A stretch of 35,687 bases of DNA from Clostridiales bacterium (GTDB lineage: Bacteria > Bacillota > Clostridia > Oscillospirales > Ruminococcaceae), in NCBI GenBank assembly GCA_012523875.1, contig JAAYSW010000136.1, positions 1-35,687 on the forward strand, in the 5' to 3' direction. The notes under the pieces were generated by a model. That model made no database searches. It saw only the letters and a program-made list of their open reading frames with translations, and was not told the DNA's origin. The position numbers and the translations under genes are program-made. Shown here piece by piece: positions 15,376 to 24,708 of this stretch (positions are counted from its first letter, which is position 1; each line of letters starts with the position of its first letter).

Positions 15376-16671
15376 ATGTTTTTCCAAAAGGATATAGAAA
15401 CAATGCCGAGGGAACAAATAGAAAATTTACAGGTTGAACGCCTAAAATGGCTTGTTGACTATTGTATCAAAAATATACCATTTTATAACGATAGGCTTTC
15501 TAAAGCAGGTATAACTGCTGAAAAAATAAAGTCTATTAAGGATATTGAACATATCCCGTATACGACAAAAGAGGATATTAGAGATACCTACCCCTTTGGA
15601 TTGTTTGGACAACCTTTAAAAAAGATAGTAAGAATCCATGCATCAAGTGGTACAACTGGCAAACCAACGGTGGTTGGATATACGCATAAGGATTTAGATA
15701 ACTGGAGCGATTGTATGGCTCGACTATGTATTAGTGGAGGAGCAACAGATGACGATATCTTTCAGATTGCCTTTGGCTATGGATTGTTTACAGGGGCTTT
15801 AGGACTTCACTATGGCTTAGAGAAAATTGGTGCAACAGTAGTGCCTACTTCAAGTGGTAATACAGAAAGACAAATTATGCTCATGCAGGATTTCCAAACA
15901 ACTGGTTTAGTTTCAACTCCATCATATGCACAATACATAGGAGAAACCGCAAAAGAGATGGGTGTACTTGAAAAGATAGATCTAAGGCTGGGTTTATTAG
16001 GGTCGGAAAGCTGCACTGAAGAAATGCGTGATCAAATCGAAAAAACATTAGGCTTATTTGTAACTGATAATTATGGAATGAGTGAACTTATGGGACCGGG
16101 TGTTTCTGGTGAATGCCAATATCGTGAGGGAATGCATATAAATGAAGACCATTTCCTTGCTGAGATTATTGATTCAAGCACATTGGAGGTATTACCAAAA
16201 GGCTCACAGGGTGAATTAGTCATTACAACACTTACAAAAGAAGGCATACCTATGTTAAGATACCGTACAAAAGATATCACACAAATTAATTATGATGTAT
16301 GCAAATGTGGAAGAACATTTGCTAGAATGGATAAAATCAAGGGTAGAAGCGATGATATGCTTAAAATTCGTGGGGTTAATGTGTTCCCATCACAGATTGA
16401 AAGCGTACTTATGGTGTATGAGAATATTGCACCTCATTATCAATTGGTAGTTACTAGGGAAAACTATAGCGATGCTCTTGAGATTAAGGTTGAACTTGTG
16501 GATGGTACTTTACTCGAAAACTATGCAGAACTAGAGAACTTAAGGAATAAAATACATCATGATATAAAAGTAATTTTAGGAATAGAAACAAAAGTTTCAC
16601 TTGTTGAATATAAATCACTAGAGCGTTTTCAAGGTAAGGCGAAGAGGATACTTGATTTACGCAATTGTTAA
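15376..16671 (+). CDS. paaK: Phenylacetate-CoA ligase family protein (first copy)
   Basis: 431 aa. Start at ATG 15376, 6 bases after AAAGGAAG; an earlier in-frame ATG at 15307 overlaps the promoter and lacks a ribosome site. ANL-type adenylating enzyme that joins an aryl acid (phenylacetate or indoleacetate type) to CoA with ATP, or runs in reverse to make ATP. The P-loop is SSGTTGKPT (90-98). Further marks are DNYGMSELMGPG (near 233-244), RYRTKDI, and GRSDDMLKIRGVNVFPSQIE, the hinge and C-terminal domain of the PaaK subfamily. Length is usual (about 430 aa). Followed 32 bases later by iorA, and a second copy closes the cluster, which points to aromatic amino acid fermentation through aryl-CoA. 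Confidence 0.92.
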   Translation: MFFQKDIETMPREQIENLQVERLKWLVDYCIKNIPFYNDRLSKAGITAEKIKSIKDIEHIPYTTKEDIRDTYPFGLFGQPLKKIVRIHASSGTTGKPTVVGYTHKDLDNWSDCMARLCISGGATDDDIFQIAFGYGLFTGALGLHYGLEKIGATVVPTSSGNTERQIMLMQDFQTTGLVSTPSYAQYIGETAKEMGVLEKIDLRLGLLGSESCTEEMRDQIEKTLGLFVTDNYGMSELMGPGVSGECQYREGMHINEDHFLAEIIDSSTLEVLPKGSQGELVITTLTKEGIPMLRYRTKDITQINYDVCKCGRTFARMDKIKGRSDDMLKIRGVNVFPSQIESVLMVYENIAPHYQLVVTRENYSDALEIKVELVDGTLLENYAELENLRNKIHHDIKVILGIETKVSLVEYKSLERFQGKAKRILDLRNC

Positions 16672-16703
16672 ACTTTAAATACAAGAAAGGAATATTAACA
16701 AGT

Positions 16704-18437
16704 ATGAAGAAGTTAATGCTTGGTAATGAGGCCTTTGCCAGAGGTCTATATGAGGGTGGTTGCAAGATAGCATCAAGCTATCCAGGAACACCCTCGACAG
16801 AAATTACAGAATACACTGCAAAATATGATGAAATATATGCTGAATGGGCACCGAATGAAAAGGTTGCATTGGAGGTCGCAATTGGCTCATCAATTGCTGG
16901 TGCAAGGTCATTTTGTGGAATGAAGCATGTTGGGTTAAATGTGGCAGCGGATCCACTATATACCGTATCATATACAGGTGTAAATGGAGGATTGGTTATC
17001 GCTGTTGCCGATGATCCAGGTATGCATTCATCACAAAATGAACAGGATAGTAGGCATCATGCCATTGCTTCAAAGGTTCCGATGCTTGAGCCAGCGGATT
17101 CAGCAGAATGCAAAGATTATGTTGTTGAGGGCTTTAAAATATCTGAAGAATTTGATACACCTGTTATAATAAGACTTACAACAAGAGTATCTCACTCACA
17201 GAGTTCGGTAAAAGTCTGTCCAAGAGAAGAAGCTCCTCTAAAGGAATATGTAAAAAATCCACAAAAATATGTAATGATGCCTGCAATGGCTCGTGGCAGA
17301 CATATTTTTGTTGAGGAAAGAACTCAAAAGCTTATTGAATTTTCTGAAACATCTAAATTAAATAAGGTTGAGATAAATAACACTAAAATAGGTATTATTA
17401 CAAGCGGAATTGCATATCAATATGCAAAAGAAGCCTTAGGTGATACCGTTTCATATTTAAAGCTTGGGATTGTAAATCCACTTCCTAAAAAGCTAATCAT
17501 TGATTTTGCTGAGAAATTTGAAACGGTATATATTATTGAAGAACTTGATGATATAATTGAAACACATTGCAAAAAGCTTGGACTTGATGTAAAGGGTAAA
17601 GAGTTATTTGGGTTTATAGGTGAACTTTCACAATCGATAATTGCAGAGAAAATGCTAGGTAAAAAGTTAGATTATAAGGAGTTCCCTGAATCTGTGCCTG
17701 TACGCCCACCAGTAATGTGTGCTGGTTGTCCTCATAGGGGAGTGTTCTCTGTTTTGTCTAAGAATAAGCTTATGGTATCTGGGGATATTGGTTGCTACAC
17801 CTTAGGGGCATCAGCACCACTTTCAGCTATGGATACTACAATTTGTATGGGTGCATCCATATCAGGATTGCATGGATTTAATAAGGCAAGGGGTACGGAT
17901 AGTGAAAAGAAATCCGTGGCAGTGATAGGTGACTCTACCTTTATGCATAGCGGTATGACAGGGCTTGTAAATGTTGCATATAACACTACAAACTCAACAG
18001 TTTTAATATTAGATAACTCTATCACAGGTATGACAGGGCATCAACACAATCCTACTACTGGATATAATTTAAAGGGTGATGTATCTGCAAAGGTTGATTT
18101 AGAATCACTTTGTAGGGCGATTGGAATAGATAGGGTAAGAGTAGTTGATCCATATGATCTTGCTGAAACAGAAAAAGCTATTACGGAAGAATTAGAAGTG
18201 GATGAACCATCTGTAATAATATCAAGACGTCCTTGTGCATTGCTGAAATATGTTAAGCATAAACCTGCACTAAGGGTAGATAGAGATAAATGTAAATCAT
18301 GTAAGATGTGTATGAAAATAGGATGTCCAGCTATTTCTATGAAAGACGGTAAGGCTGAAATAAACCACACACAATGTGTAGGTTGCGGTGTTTGTATGCA
18401 AAAGTGCAAATTCGATGCAATTGGAGGTAACGAATAA
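16704..18437 (+). CDS. iorA: Indolepyruvate:ferredoxin oxidoreductase alpha subunit
   Basis: 577 aa. ATG at 16704 with AAAGGAA about 12 bases upstream. With IorB it oxidatively decarboxylates aryl pyruvates (from Trp, Phe, Tyr) to aryl-acetyl-CoA, reducing ferredoxin; the enzyme is oxygen sensitive. The N-terminal pyrimidine-binding domain includes SYPGTPSTEITEYTAKY (near 25-41) and AGARSFCGMKHVGLN. The C-terminal TPP-binding domain has AGCPHRG, then GDSTFMHSGMTGLVN and LDNSITGMTGHQHNP, which carry the metal/TPP GDS...N residues. The end is a two-cluster ferredoxin with CKSCKMCMKIGC and CVGCGVCMQKC. The length is slightly below 600 aa, normal. Its stop overlaps the iorB start by one base. Confidence 0.96.
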   Translation: MKKLMLGNEAFARGLYEGGCKIASSYPGTPSTEITEYTAKYDEIYAEWAPNEKVALEVAIGSSIAGARSFCGMKHVGLNVAADPLYTVSYTGVNGGLVIAVADDPGMHSSQNEQDSRHHAIASKVPMLEPADSAECKDYVVEGFKISEEFDTPVIIRLTTRVSHSQSSVKVCPREEAPLKEYVKNPQKYVMMPAMARGRHIFVEERTQKLIEFSETSKLNKVEINNTKIGIITSGIAYQYAKEALGDTVSYLKLGIVNPLPKKLIIDFAEKFETVYIIEELDDIIETHCKKLGLDVKGKELFGFIGELSQSIIAEKMLGKKLDYKEFPESVPVRPPVMCAGCPHRGVFSVLSKNKLMVSGDIGCYTLGASAPLSAMDTTICMGASISGLHGFNKARGTDSEKKSVAVIGDSTFMHSGMTGLVNVAYNTTNSTVLILDNSITGMTGHQHNPTTGYNLKGDVSAKVDLESLCRAIGIDRVRVVDPYDLAETEKAITEELEVDEPSVIISRRPCALLKYVKHKPALRVDRDKCKSCKMCMKIGCPAISMKDGKAEINHTQCVGCGVCMQKCKFDAIGGNE

Positions 18438-19009
18438 TGGAAACAAAATCAATAATGATAGTAGGCGTAGGTGGACAGGGTTCATTGCTTGCATCAAGGA
18501 TTTTAGGTAATGTTCTGTTATCCCAGGGCTTTGAGGTTAAGGTAAGTGAAGTGCATGGAATGTCGCAACGTGGCGGTTCAGTAGTTACATATGTTAAGTA
18601 TGGAGCGAATGTATACTCTCCTGTAATAGAAAAGGGGGAGGCTGATGTTATAGTTGCATTCGAATTACTTGAGGGTGCAAGATATGTTTCATACCTTAAA
18701 GAAGGTGGACATTTAATAGTATCTACACAACAAATTGATCCAATGCCAGTTATAACAGGTGCAGCACAATATCCTATACAAATAATTGAAAAAATAAAAG
18801 CATTGGGTATAGACATAATCCCTATTGATGCACTAGTACTTGCTGAGGAGGCAGGGAATGCAAAGGCATCAAATGTTGTTTTGATGGGTGTACTATCAAC
18901 TAAAATGGGGTTTGATGACAACCTATGGCAAAAGGCTTTAGAGGAATGTGTTCCTGCAAAGTTTTTAGAGTTGAATAAAAAAGCTTTCGATCTTGGAAAG
19001 AATATATAA
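18437..19009 (+). CDS. iorB: Indolepyruvate:ferredoxin oxidoreductase beta subunit
   Basis: 190 aa. The ATG shares its first base with the iorA TAA (TAATG), so translation is coupled. This is the gamma-type domain of 2-oxoacid:ferredoxin oxidoreductases: IMIVGVGGQGSLLASRILG near the start, VKVSEVHGMSQRGGSV (about 36-51), and a conserved EADVIVAFELLEGARY segment. Standard size for IorB. It completes the enzyme with IorA. After its stop a gap of 127 bases precedes the PpnP-like gene; no hairpin is evident, so the operon probably continues. Confidence 0.95.
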   Translation: METKSIMIVGVGGQGSLLASRILGNVLLSQGFEVKVSEVHGMSQRGGSVVTYVKYGANVYSPVIEKGEADVIVAFELLEGARYVSYLKEGGHLIVSTQQIDPMPVITGAAQYPIQIIEKIKALGIDIIPIDALVLAEEAGNAKASNVVLMGVLSTKMGFDDNLWQKALEECVPAKFLELNKKAFDLGKNI

Positions 19010-19136
19010 ACATATATTTGGCATAATATAGTGGGATATGGATGTATTTAAAATGCGCTCTCAATTTTTATACTTTACAACCTTTAAAAATATAATGCAA
19101 AGTATTAGCATAAATAACTAAATTGGGGAAAATAAT

Positions 19137-19451
19137 ATGGAATTTAAAAATGTATCCGTAATTAAAAAAGCAAATGTTTACTTTGATGGGAATGTTACGA
19201 GCAGAACAATACTTTTATCTAGTGGGGAAAGAAAAACGCTAGGTTTTATGCTTGCAGGCATCTATGAATTTAACACAGATGCAGAGGAGCTTATGGAAAT
19301 TATGGGTGGCGAGATGAATATAATGTTAAAGGGTGAAAACAACTACAAAACCTATGTCGAAGGCGAGAGTTTTATAGTGCCTGAAAATTCAAGCTTTAAA
19401 ATCATAGTTGAAGATTATGCCGATTATTGTTGCTCATATAAATTTAATTAA
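19137..19451 (+). CDS. ppnP: PpnP-like pyrimidine/purine nucleoside phosphorylase
   Basis: 104 aa; the ATG at 19137 follows TTGGGGAA. A single-domain cupin of the YaiE/PpnP (DUF1255) family: VYFDGNVTSR, then ERKTLGFMLAGIYEFNTDAEELMEIMGGEMNIML (in parts), YVEGESFIVPENSSFKI and the closing YCCSYKF, which line up along the whole of E. coli YaiE (YFSGKV...G.M..GEYTF.T...E.M.VISG.LNV.L.....YEAGS.FNVP..S.F...YLCRY). Known members split nucleosides with phosphate to base and pentose-1-phosphate. Its presence between iorB and a second paaK is odd, since it has no evident link with aromatic acid metabolism. Confidence 0.87.
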   Translation: MEFKNVSVIKKANVYFDGNVTSRTILLSSGERKTLGFMLAGIYEFNTDAEELMEIMGGEMNIMLKGENNYKTYVEGESFIVPENSSFKIIVEDYADYCCSYKFN

Positions 19452-19463
19452 GGGGGAATATAG

Positions 19464-20768
19464 TTGGAAGGTTATTGGAACGCTTCAATAGAATGTGCAA
19501 CAAGGAGTGAGATTAAATCGCTCCAAAGCTTTAGGTTATCGCAAACTGTAAGAAGAATTTATGAAAATGTACCATATTATAAAAACAAAATGGATGAATC
19601 AAATATTAAACCTAAGGATATCAATTCAATAGATGATTTACATAAGTTGCCTTTTACAATGAAGCAGGATTTGCGTGATACATATCCATACGGCTTATTT
19701 GCTGTTCCTATGGAAGAGGTTGTGAGGGTTCACGCATCCTCTGGCACAACAGGGAAACAAATAGTTGTGGGCTATACTGAAAATGATATTAAACTTTGGC
19801 AGGAATGTTGTGCAAGGGCATTAATTGCCGCTGGTGCAACAAAAAATGATTTTATGCATGTATCATATGGATATGGTTTATTTACAGGTGGACTAGGTTT
19901 GCATTACGGTGCAGAAAAGGTAGGTATGACAGTAATTCCTGTTTCCGTAGGGAATACGCAAAGACAGATTACAATTATAAAAGATTTTGGCTCAACGTTT
20001 ATCTGCTGTACTCCATCTTATGCACTGTATCTTGCTGAAACAATGGCTGAAATGGGAATCAAGAAAGAAGATATAAGGCTTAAAGCAGGAATCTTAGGTG
20101 CAGAACCATGGACTGAGGAAATGCGTCTTGAAATAGAGGATAAGCTTGGGATAAAGGCTTATGATATCTATGGATTATCTGAAATTGTAGGTCCTGGTGT
20201 ATCGTTTGAATGTTCGGAGCAGACAGGAATGCACATAAATGAGGATCATTTTATTCCAGAAATAATTGATTCTGATACTGGTGAAGTGTTGCCCGATGGA
20301 GAACAGGGAGAGCTTGTATTCACTTGTATAACAAAGGAAGCATTTCCACTTATAAGATATAGGACAAGGGATATAGCAGTACTGCAAAGAGGGGATTGTT
20401 CTTGCGGAAGGACATTGGTTAAAATGTTAAAGCCAGCAGGACGCTCAGATGATATGCTTATAATAAGGGGAGTCAATGTATTTCCATCACAGGTGGAAAG
20501 TGTATTATTACAGCTTGGTAACACAGCGCCTCATTATCAATTAATTGTTGATAGGGCTAACAATAATGATACATTGGAAGTTCAAGTTGAAATTTCGCAG
20601 GAAATGTTTTCTGATACTGTAAGGAATATAGAAGAACAAGAACAGATTATAAAAATGGGGATTGAATCAACGCTCGGAGTTGCAGCTAAGATACGCTTAG
20701 TTGAACCTAAAAGCATTGCTCGTTCAGAGGGTAAGGCTGTTAGAGTTATTGATAAAAGAAAAAAATAA
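19464..20768 (+). CDS. paaK: Phenylacetate-CoA ligase family protein (second copy)
   Basis: 434 aa, TTG start at 19464 after GGGGGAA, 12 bases after the PpnP-like gene. Same enzyme type as the copy at 15376, with SSGTTGKQI as P-loop, IYGLSEIVGPG, RYRTRDI and GRSDDMLIIRGVNVFPSQVE. The two proteins are similar over the whole length but differ at many places (for example SSGTTGKPT against SSGTTGKQI; MGPGVSGEC against VGPGVSFEC), so this is an old duplication or separate acquisition and not a recent copy. Different aryl acids (phenylacetate, indoleacetate, hydroxyphenylacetate) may be the reason for two. Ends the cluster before a hairpin. Confidence 0.92.
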   Translation: MEGYWNASIECATRSEIKSLQSFRLSQTVRRIYENVPYYKNKMDESNIKPKDINSIDDLHKLPFTMKQDLRDTYPYGLFAVPMEEVVRVHASSGTTGKQIVVGYTENDIKLWQECCARALIAAGATKNDFMHVSYGYGLFTGGLGLHYGAEKVGMTVIPVSVGNTQRQITIIKDFGSTFICCTPSYALYLAETMAEMGIKKEDIRLKAGILGAEPWTEEMRLEIEDKLGIKAYDIYGLSEIVGPGVSFECSEQTGMHINEDHFIPEIIDSDTGEVLPDGEQGELVFTCITKEAFPLIRYRTRDIAVLQRGDCSCGRTLVKMLKPAGRSDDMLIIRGVNVFPSQVESVLLQLGNTAPHYQLIVDRANNNDTLEVQVEISQEMFSDTVRNIEEQEQIIKMGIESTLGVAAKIRLVEPKSIARSEGKAVRVIDKRKK

Positions 20769-20801
20769 CCCACTGGTGATTATTTATTTAAATTATAAAT
20801 A

Positions 20802-20852
20802 AAAATATCCATAGGTTTTAGCTTTAATGCTTTAATCTATGGACTATTTTTA
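20802..20852 (+). terminator. Terminator after the paaK-ior operon
   Basis: TCCATAG (20808-20814) pairs with CTATGGA (20837-20843), extended past a bulge by A-rich and T-rich arms, and followed by TTTTT. Confidence 0.65.
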
Positions 20853-20944
20853 TCTAAAAATACTATGAAATTGTTTCTTATGTTAGATAATAGATTTGCA
20901 GTATGACTATGGGTTATCCCTCAAATTGAATACTTTGTATATGG

Positions 20945-20973
20945 TTGTCAATACTTTTATAAAGTTATAATAT
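20945..20973 (+). promoter_or_regulatory. Possible promoter of the penicillin-binding protein gene
   Basis: TTGTCA at 20945-20950 with TAATAT at 20968-20973 at 17 bases; a better TATAAT at 20966-20971 stands at 15 bases. Confidence 0.4.
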
Positions 20974-20989
20974 AAAAGGAGATAACTAT

Positions 20990-22567
20990 ATGTATAAAAG
21001 ATTAATTGCTTTATCCATCATTTTCTTATCATTATTTTCAACATTATATATGCGAACATTTATTGTAATGAGTACTGATGAATATAAGCAAGCAGTTCAC
21101 AATCAAGGAAAATATACTTTGGATGTTGGTGTGATAAATGGAAACATTTATGATTGCAATTTTAAGCTCCTTAATAATAATTATTATGAGTATTTAGCAG
21201 CAGTGAATCCAAGCCAGGAAGCAATTAAGGAAATTTCGGCATATGTAAGTGATAGAAATGATTTTTATAATAAATTAAGGTATAAAACACCTTTCGTATG
21301 TGCTGTTACTAGGGATTCTTTTGAATGTGAAGACATAACGGTATTTAAGGTGCCTGTAAGAAATAATGAAAACCAAATAGCACAGCATATTATTGGATAT
21401 TCTCAAAATGGTATAGGGGTAACTGGCATTGAATTATCATTTAACGAATTTTTAAAATCCATAGAAAGCAAGAACAAAGTAACATTTAACATTGATGGAA
21501 CAGGGGGTGTACTTAATGGTAAGGATAAATTGATAAGCTATGCTGAAAAAGTTAATGCTGGCGTCGTAACAACAATTGATACGAATATCCAGAAGATTTG
21601 TGAAGACATAACGGTGAATATGACAAAAGGGGCAGTTGTGGTTATGGATGTAAAAACAGGAGAAATAAGAGCTATGGTGAGCAAGCCGAGCTATAGCGTA
21701 AAGATGCTTGAAGAGGCTATTGCCTCTGGGGATTCCCCCTTAATAAACAGAGCACTATATGCCTATAATGTTGGGTCTATATTTAAGTTGGTTATAGCTG
21801 CAGAAGCATTAAATGGAGGGCTAAGTAGGGATTTCATATATGAATGTACTGGATCAATAGATGTTAATGGTCAAGAGTTTAACTGCCATAAAAGGAATGG
21901 TCATGGAGAGCTAGATATGAAATCTGCCATAATAGATTCTTGCAACACATATTTTATTAATTTAGTACAGCATATTGATACAGAAAGATTATGGAATATG
22001 TCAAGCATTTTAGGATTTGGCAGAGAAACAATTTTAGCAAAAAACATAATTTCTTCCAGTGGAAACCTCCCATCTATTAATGAGTTAAATATCCTTGCTG
22101 AAAAAAGTAATTTCTCATTTGGGCAAGGAAAACTACTAGCGACACCAATTCAAATAACAACGTTTACAAGTGCTATCGCAAACGGGGGAGACTTGCCAAT
22201 AGCAAAACTTATTAGAGGAACTACTACGGATGGTGAAACAGTTGATGAAGAGGACGAAATTGTTTATACAAAAGCTCTTTCAACAGACATAGCATTTGAA
22301 ATGCAAGATTATATGATAGCTGCCATAAATGAGAATGAGAACTCCAATGCAAGGCCTAATAATACCTTTGCGGCTGGGAAAACATCAACAGCACAAACAG
22401 GTAGATACGATGAAGATGGAAAGGATATATGCCATGCTTGGATAACAGGCTTTTTTCCCGTAGCTAATCCTAAGTATGCAGTTACGGTACTTGTTGAGGA
22501 TGGAGGCTTTGGTAATGATGAGGCTGCCCCTATATTTAAAAAGATTGCTGATGCGATTTATGAATAA
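20990..22567 (+). CDS. Class B penicillin-binding protein (transpeptidase)
   Basis: 525 aa; the ATG at 20990 follows AAAGGAG. A bitopic membrane protein: signal-anchor helix at about 5-24, a short N-terminal domain (about 40-190) and a transpeptidase domain (about 210-525). Catalytic motifs: SIFK (Ser263, Lys266), SCN (317-319) and KTS (464-466) within AAGKTSTAQTG, where KTG is the more common form. FSFGQGKLLATPIQITTF (in parts, near 376-392) is typical of FtsI/PBP2/SpoVD-type proteins. The N-terminal domain is shorter than in vegetative PBP2 (usually 600-700 aa) and no PASTA domain follows. The specific role, elongation, division or sporulation, cannot be told. It stands alone with its own promoter region. 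Confidence 0.9.
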   Translation: MYKRLIALSIIFLSLFSTLYMRTFIVMSTDEYKQAVHNQGKYTLDVGVINGNIYDCNFKLLNNNYYEYLAAVNPSQEAIKEISAYVSDRNDFYNKLRYKTPFVCAVTRDSFECEDITVFKVPVRNNENQIAQHIIGYSQNGIGVTGIELSFNEFLKSIESKNKVTFNIDGTGGVLNGKDKLISYAEKVNAGVVTTIDTNIQKICEDITVNMTKGAVVVMDVKTGEIRAMVSKPSYSVKMLEEAIASGDSPLINRALYAYNVGSIFKLVIAAEALNGGLSRDFIYECTGSIDVNGQEFNCHKRNGHGELDMKSAIIDSCNTYFINLVQHIDTERLWNMSSILGFGRETILAKNIISSSGNLPSINELNILAEKSNFSFGQGKLLATPIQITTFTSAIANGGDLPIAKLIRGTTTDGETVDEEDEIVYTKALSTDIAFEMQDYMIAAINENENSNARPNNTFAAGKTSTAQTGRYDEDGKDICHAWITGFFPVANPKYAVTVLVEDGGFGNDEAAPIFKKIADAIYE

Positions 22568-22587
22568 CCAAAGCATTGTAAAATAAG

Positions 22588-22616
22588 TTGAAATTCTGCT
22601 ATAATTGTGGTATAAT
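22588..22616 (+). promoter_or_regulatory. Sigma-A promoter for the GH26 mannanase
   Basis: TTGAAA (22588-22593), a 17-base spacer, TATAAT (22611-22616), 49 bases before the start codon. Confidence 0.75.
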
Positions 22617-22664
22617 TTAATAATAAAGAATAAATATTATATTAGGATTATGGAGGGAACTTGT

Positions 22665-24644
22665 ATGTTTAGAAGATATAAGAAAAAAGTTATTTCTATA
22701 ATAACTTCCTTTACTTTAATTTTTGGAAATTCTATAACGCTAATGCCTACTGATACTATTTTTGCTGATGAGGGTATTAAATATGAATTTGAAAATGGAG
22801 TTTTAGATAGTTGTAGTGTTGAAAGTTGGGAGGTTATTGAAGAGAGTGCCAAAGGCAATTCATGTGATATTTCAAATTGGTCGGGTACAGGATTTGTTTC
22901 TCTAGGGCAAAAGGGTTGTTCTGCTACTTTGCCTATTACAGTGGAAAAGGAAGGGCTTTATGAATTAATTATTCGTTATTGTCAGCCTTTTGATCCAGTT
23001 AAAAAGGTACAATACCTTAATGTTAACGGTGTAAACCAAGGGGAAATAAGCTTTCCGTATAATGAAAGCTTTGCAGAATTATCGGCTGGATATGTTAAAT
23101 TAGAATCAGGAGAAAATAATATACAAATAAAAGCATATTGGGGATACACACTTTTTGATTACCTAATTATAAAAGAAGCTGATGAGAATACAGTGAGCCT
23201 TTCACCTACACGCACACTTATTAATGAGAATGCTAGTGATTCTGCAAAGAGATTATATAATTATCTTTGCGATATATATGGTAAACATGTTCTAGCAGGG
23301 CAACAGGAATACTGTGGCTCACATAATTATAATTATTCAGATAGTGAACTTACAGATAATGAGAGTGAGTTTGAATATATCCTTGAAACCACAGGAAAAC
23401 AAGTTGCAGTAAGAGGATTTGATTTTTTAAATTACAACACTACTTCATATTGGGATGATCGTGCCGCAGAAAGAATAGTGGAATGGGTTAATGATGTTGG
23501 AGGTATCGCAACACTTTGTTATCATTGGGGAGTACCAAATGACGATGGGGATGCAAAGTTTTATTATAAATCTGATGCCTATCCTGATGGCACAACATTT
23601 AGCATAACAAAAGCATTGCAGGAGGGAACAGAAGAAAATATAATTTTAATGGCAGATATAGAATTTCTAGCTTCAAAACTCCAAATACTTTATGATGCAG
23701 ATGTTCCAGTTTTATTCAGACCACTCCATGAAGCTGAAGGTGCATGGTTTTGGTGGGGAGCAGAGGGAGCAGAGGCTTGTAAGGAGCTTTATTACTTATT
23801 ATATGACCAATTAACAAATGTATATGGATTTAATAATCTTATTTGGGTATGGACAGGATATACTTTTCAAACATCAGCTGATTGGTATCCAGGTGATGAT
23901 TATGTCGATATTATAGGTTATGATAAGTATAATGCAGTTGATGGTTTACCTAATTTATCATCAATTTCATCTACTTTCTATAATCTTGTTGCCAGCACAA
24001 ATGGTAAGAAGATGGTAACCATGTCAGAAAATGATACAATCCCTTCACTTGAAAATCTTTTAAGTGATGGTGCAGCATGGCTTTGGTTTTGTCCATGGTA
24101 TAACTATTATTTAATGAGTGATGAGGTAAATCCTAAAGAGAATCTGATAGAGATGTATAATAGTGATTATTGCATTACACTTGATGAATTGCCAGATCTA
24201 AAGACATATACATTAGACGGCTATGGTAGTGATGAAACTACTACCACTGAACCTGAAATTACAACTAGTGAAACTAGCACAAGCGATGAATCTGAGATTA
24301 CAACGGTGATTGAGTCTACACCCTCAGAAAGTACTGATAGTAGCAATATTTTTACCACTATTGGTACTACCTCTGAAACTTCTACGAGCGAAGAAACGGA
24401 AATAATGGGAACAACAGCAATTGAACCGACTCCATTATATGGTGATCTTAATTTGGATGGGGAAGTATCAATTTTAGATATTATTGAACTTAATAAATAC
24501 CTTGTAGGCATATTAGAGCTTAATGCTAAGCAAAGAGAAAATGCAGATTGCGTCCATGATGGTAAGATAAGTATGGCTGATAATATGGCAATTGCGAAAT
24601 TTTTGTGTAGGCAGATTGAAATCACTGATCTTGGGTCAAATTAA
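22665..24644 (+). CDS. Secreted GH26 beta-mannanase with CBM35-like domain and dockerin
   Basis: 659 aa. The ATG at 22665 follows GGAGGG; earlier in-frame ATGs lie in or before that site. Signal peptide at about 1-34 (FRRYKKK, hydrophobic core, cleavage near FADEG). A CBM35-like beta-sandwich spans about 38-172 and the GH26 catalytic domain about 180-520. It shows RPLHEAEGAWFWWG (acid/base Glu356) and TMSENDTIP (nucleophile Glu455), as in GH26 mannanases. A Thr/Ser/Glu linker of about 70 residues follows. The dockerin has YGDLNLDGEVSILDIIELNK as first calcium loop-helix and DCVHDGKISMADN as a second, degenerate one with Val at a ligand position. It hydrolyses mannan backbones and should dock to a scaffoldin, so the cell is likely cellulosome-bearing. 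Confidence 0.94.
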   Translation: MFRRYKKKVISIITSFTLIFGNSITLMPTDTIFADEGIKYEFENGVLDSCSVESWEVIEESAKGNSCDISNWSGTGFVSLGQKGCSATLPITVEKEGLYELIIRYCQPFDPVKKVQYLNVNGVNQGEISFPYNESFAELSAGYVKLESGENNIQIKAYWGYTLFDYLIIKEADENTVSLSPTRTLINENASDSAKRLYNYLCDIYGKHVLAGQQEYCGSHNYNYSDSELTDNESEFEYILETTGKQVAVRGFDFLNYNTTSYWDDRAAERIVEWVNDVGGIATLCYHWGVPNDDGDAKFYYKSDAYPDGTTFSITKALQEGTEENIILMADIEFLASKLQILYDADVPVLFRPLHEAEGAWFWWGAEGAEACKELYYLLYDQLTNVYGFNNLIWVWTGYTFQTSADWYPGDDYVDIIGYDKYNAVDGLPNLSSISSTFYNLVASTNGKKMVTMSENDTIPSLENLLSDGAAWLWFCPWYNYYLMSDEVNPKENLIEMYNSDYCITLDELPDLKTYTLDGYGSDETTTTEPEITTSETSTSDESEITTVIESTPSESTDSSNIFTTIGTTSETSTSEETEIMGTTAIEPTPLYGDLNLDGEVSILDIIELNKYLVGILELNAKQRENADCVHDGKISMADNMAIAKFLCRQIEITDLGSN

Positions 24645-24657
24645 GTACAATATAAGG

Positions 24658-24698
24658 ATAAAATAACCTTCTATGTTTTATCATAGAGGGTTATTTAA
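24658..24698. terminator. Bidirectional terminator between the GH26 gene and enolase
   Basis: AAATAACCTTCTATG (24661-24675) and CATAGAGGGTTATTT (24682-24696) form a 15-bp stem with one wobble pair and a 6-base loop; A-rich and T-rich flanks serve both directions. Confidence 0.85.
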
Positions 24699-24708
24699 AA
24701 TGAATTAT

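Noticed and set aside
18337..18921. 194-codon minus-strand frame across iorA/iorB
   Set aside because: Shadow of the ior genes, without ribosome site or known motif.
24221..24625. Frames opposite the Thr/Ser-rich linkers of the mannanases
   Set aside because: Arise from the biased codon composition of the linkers; not genes.
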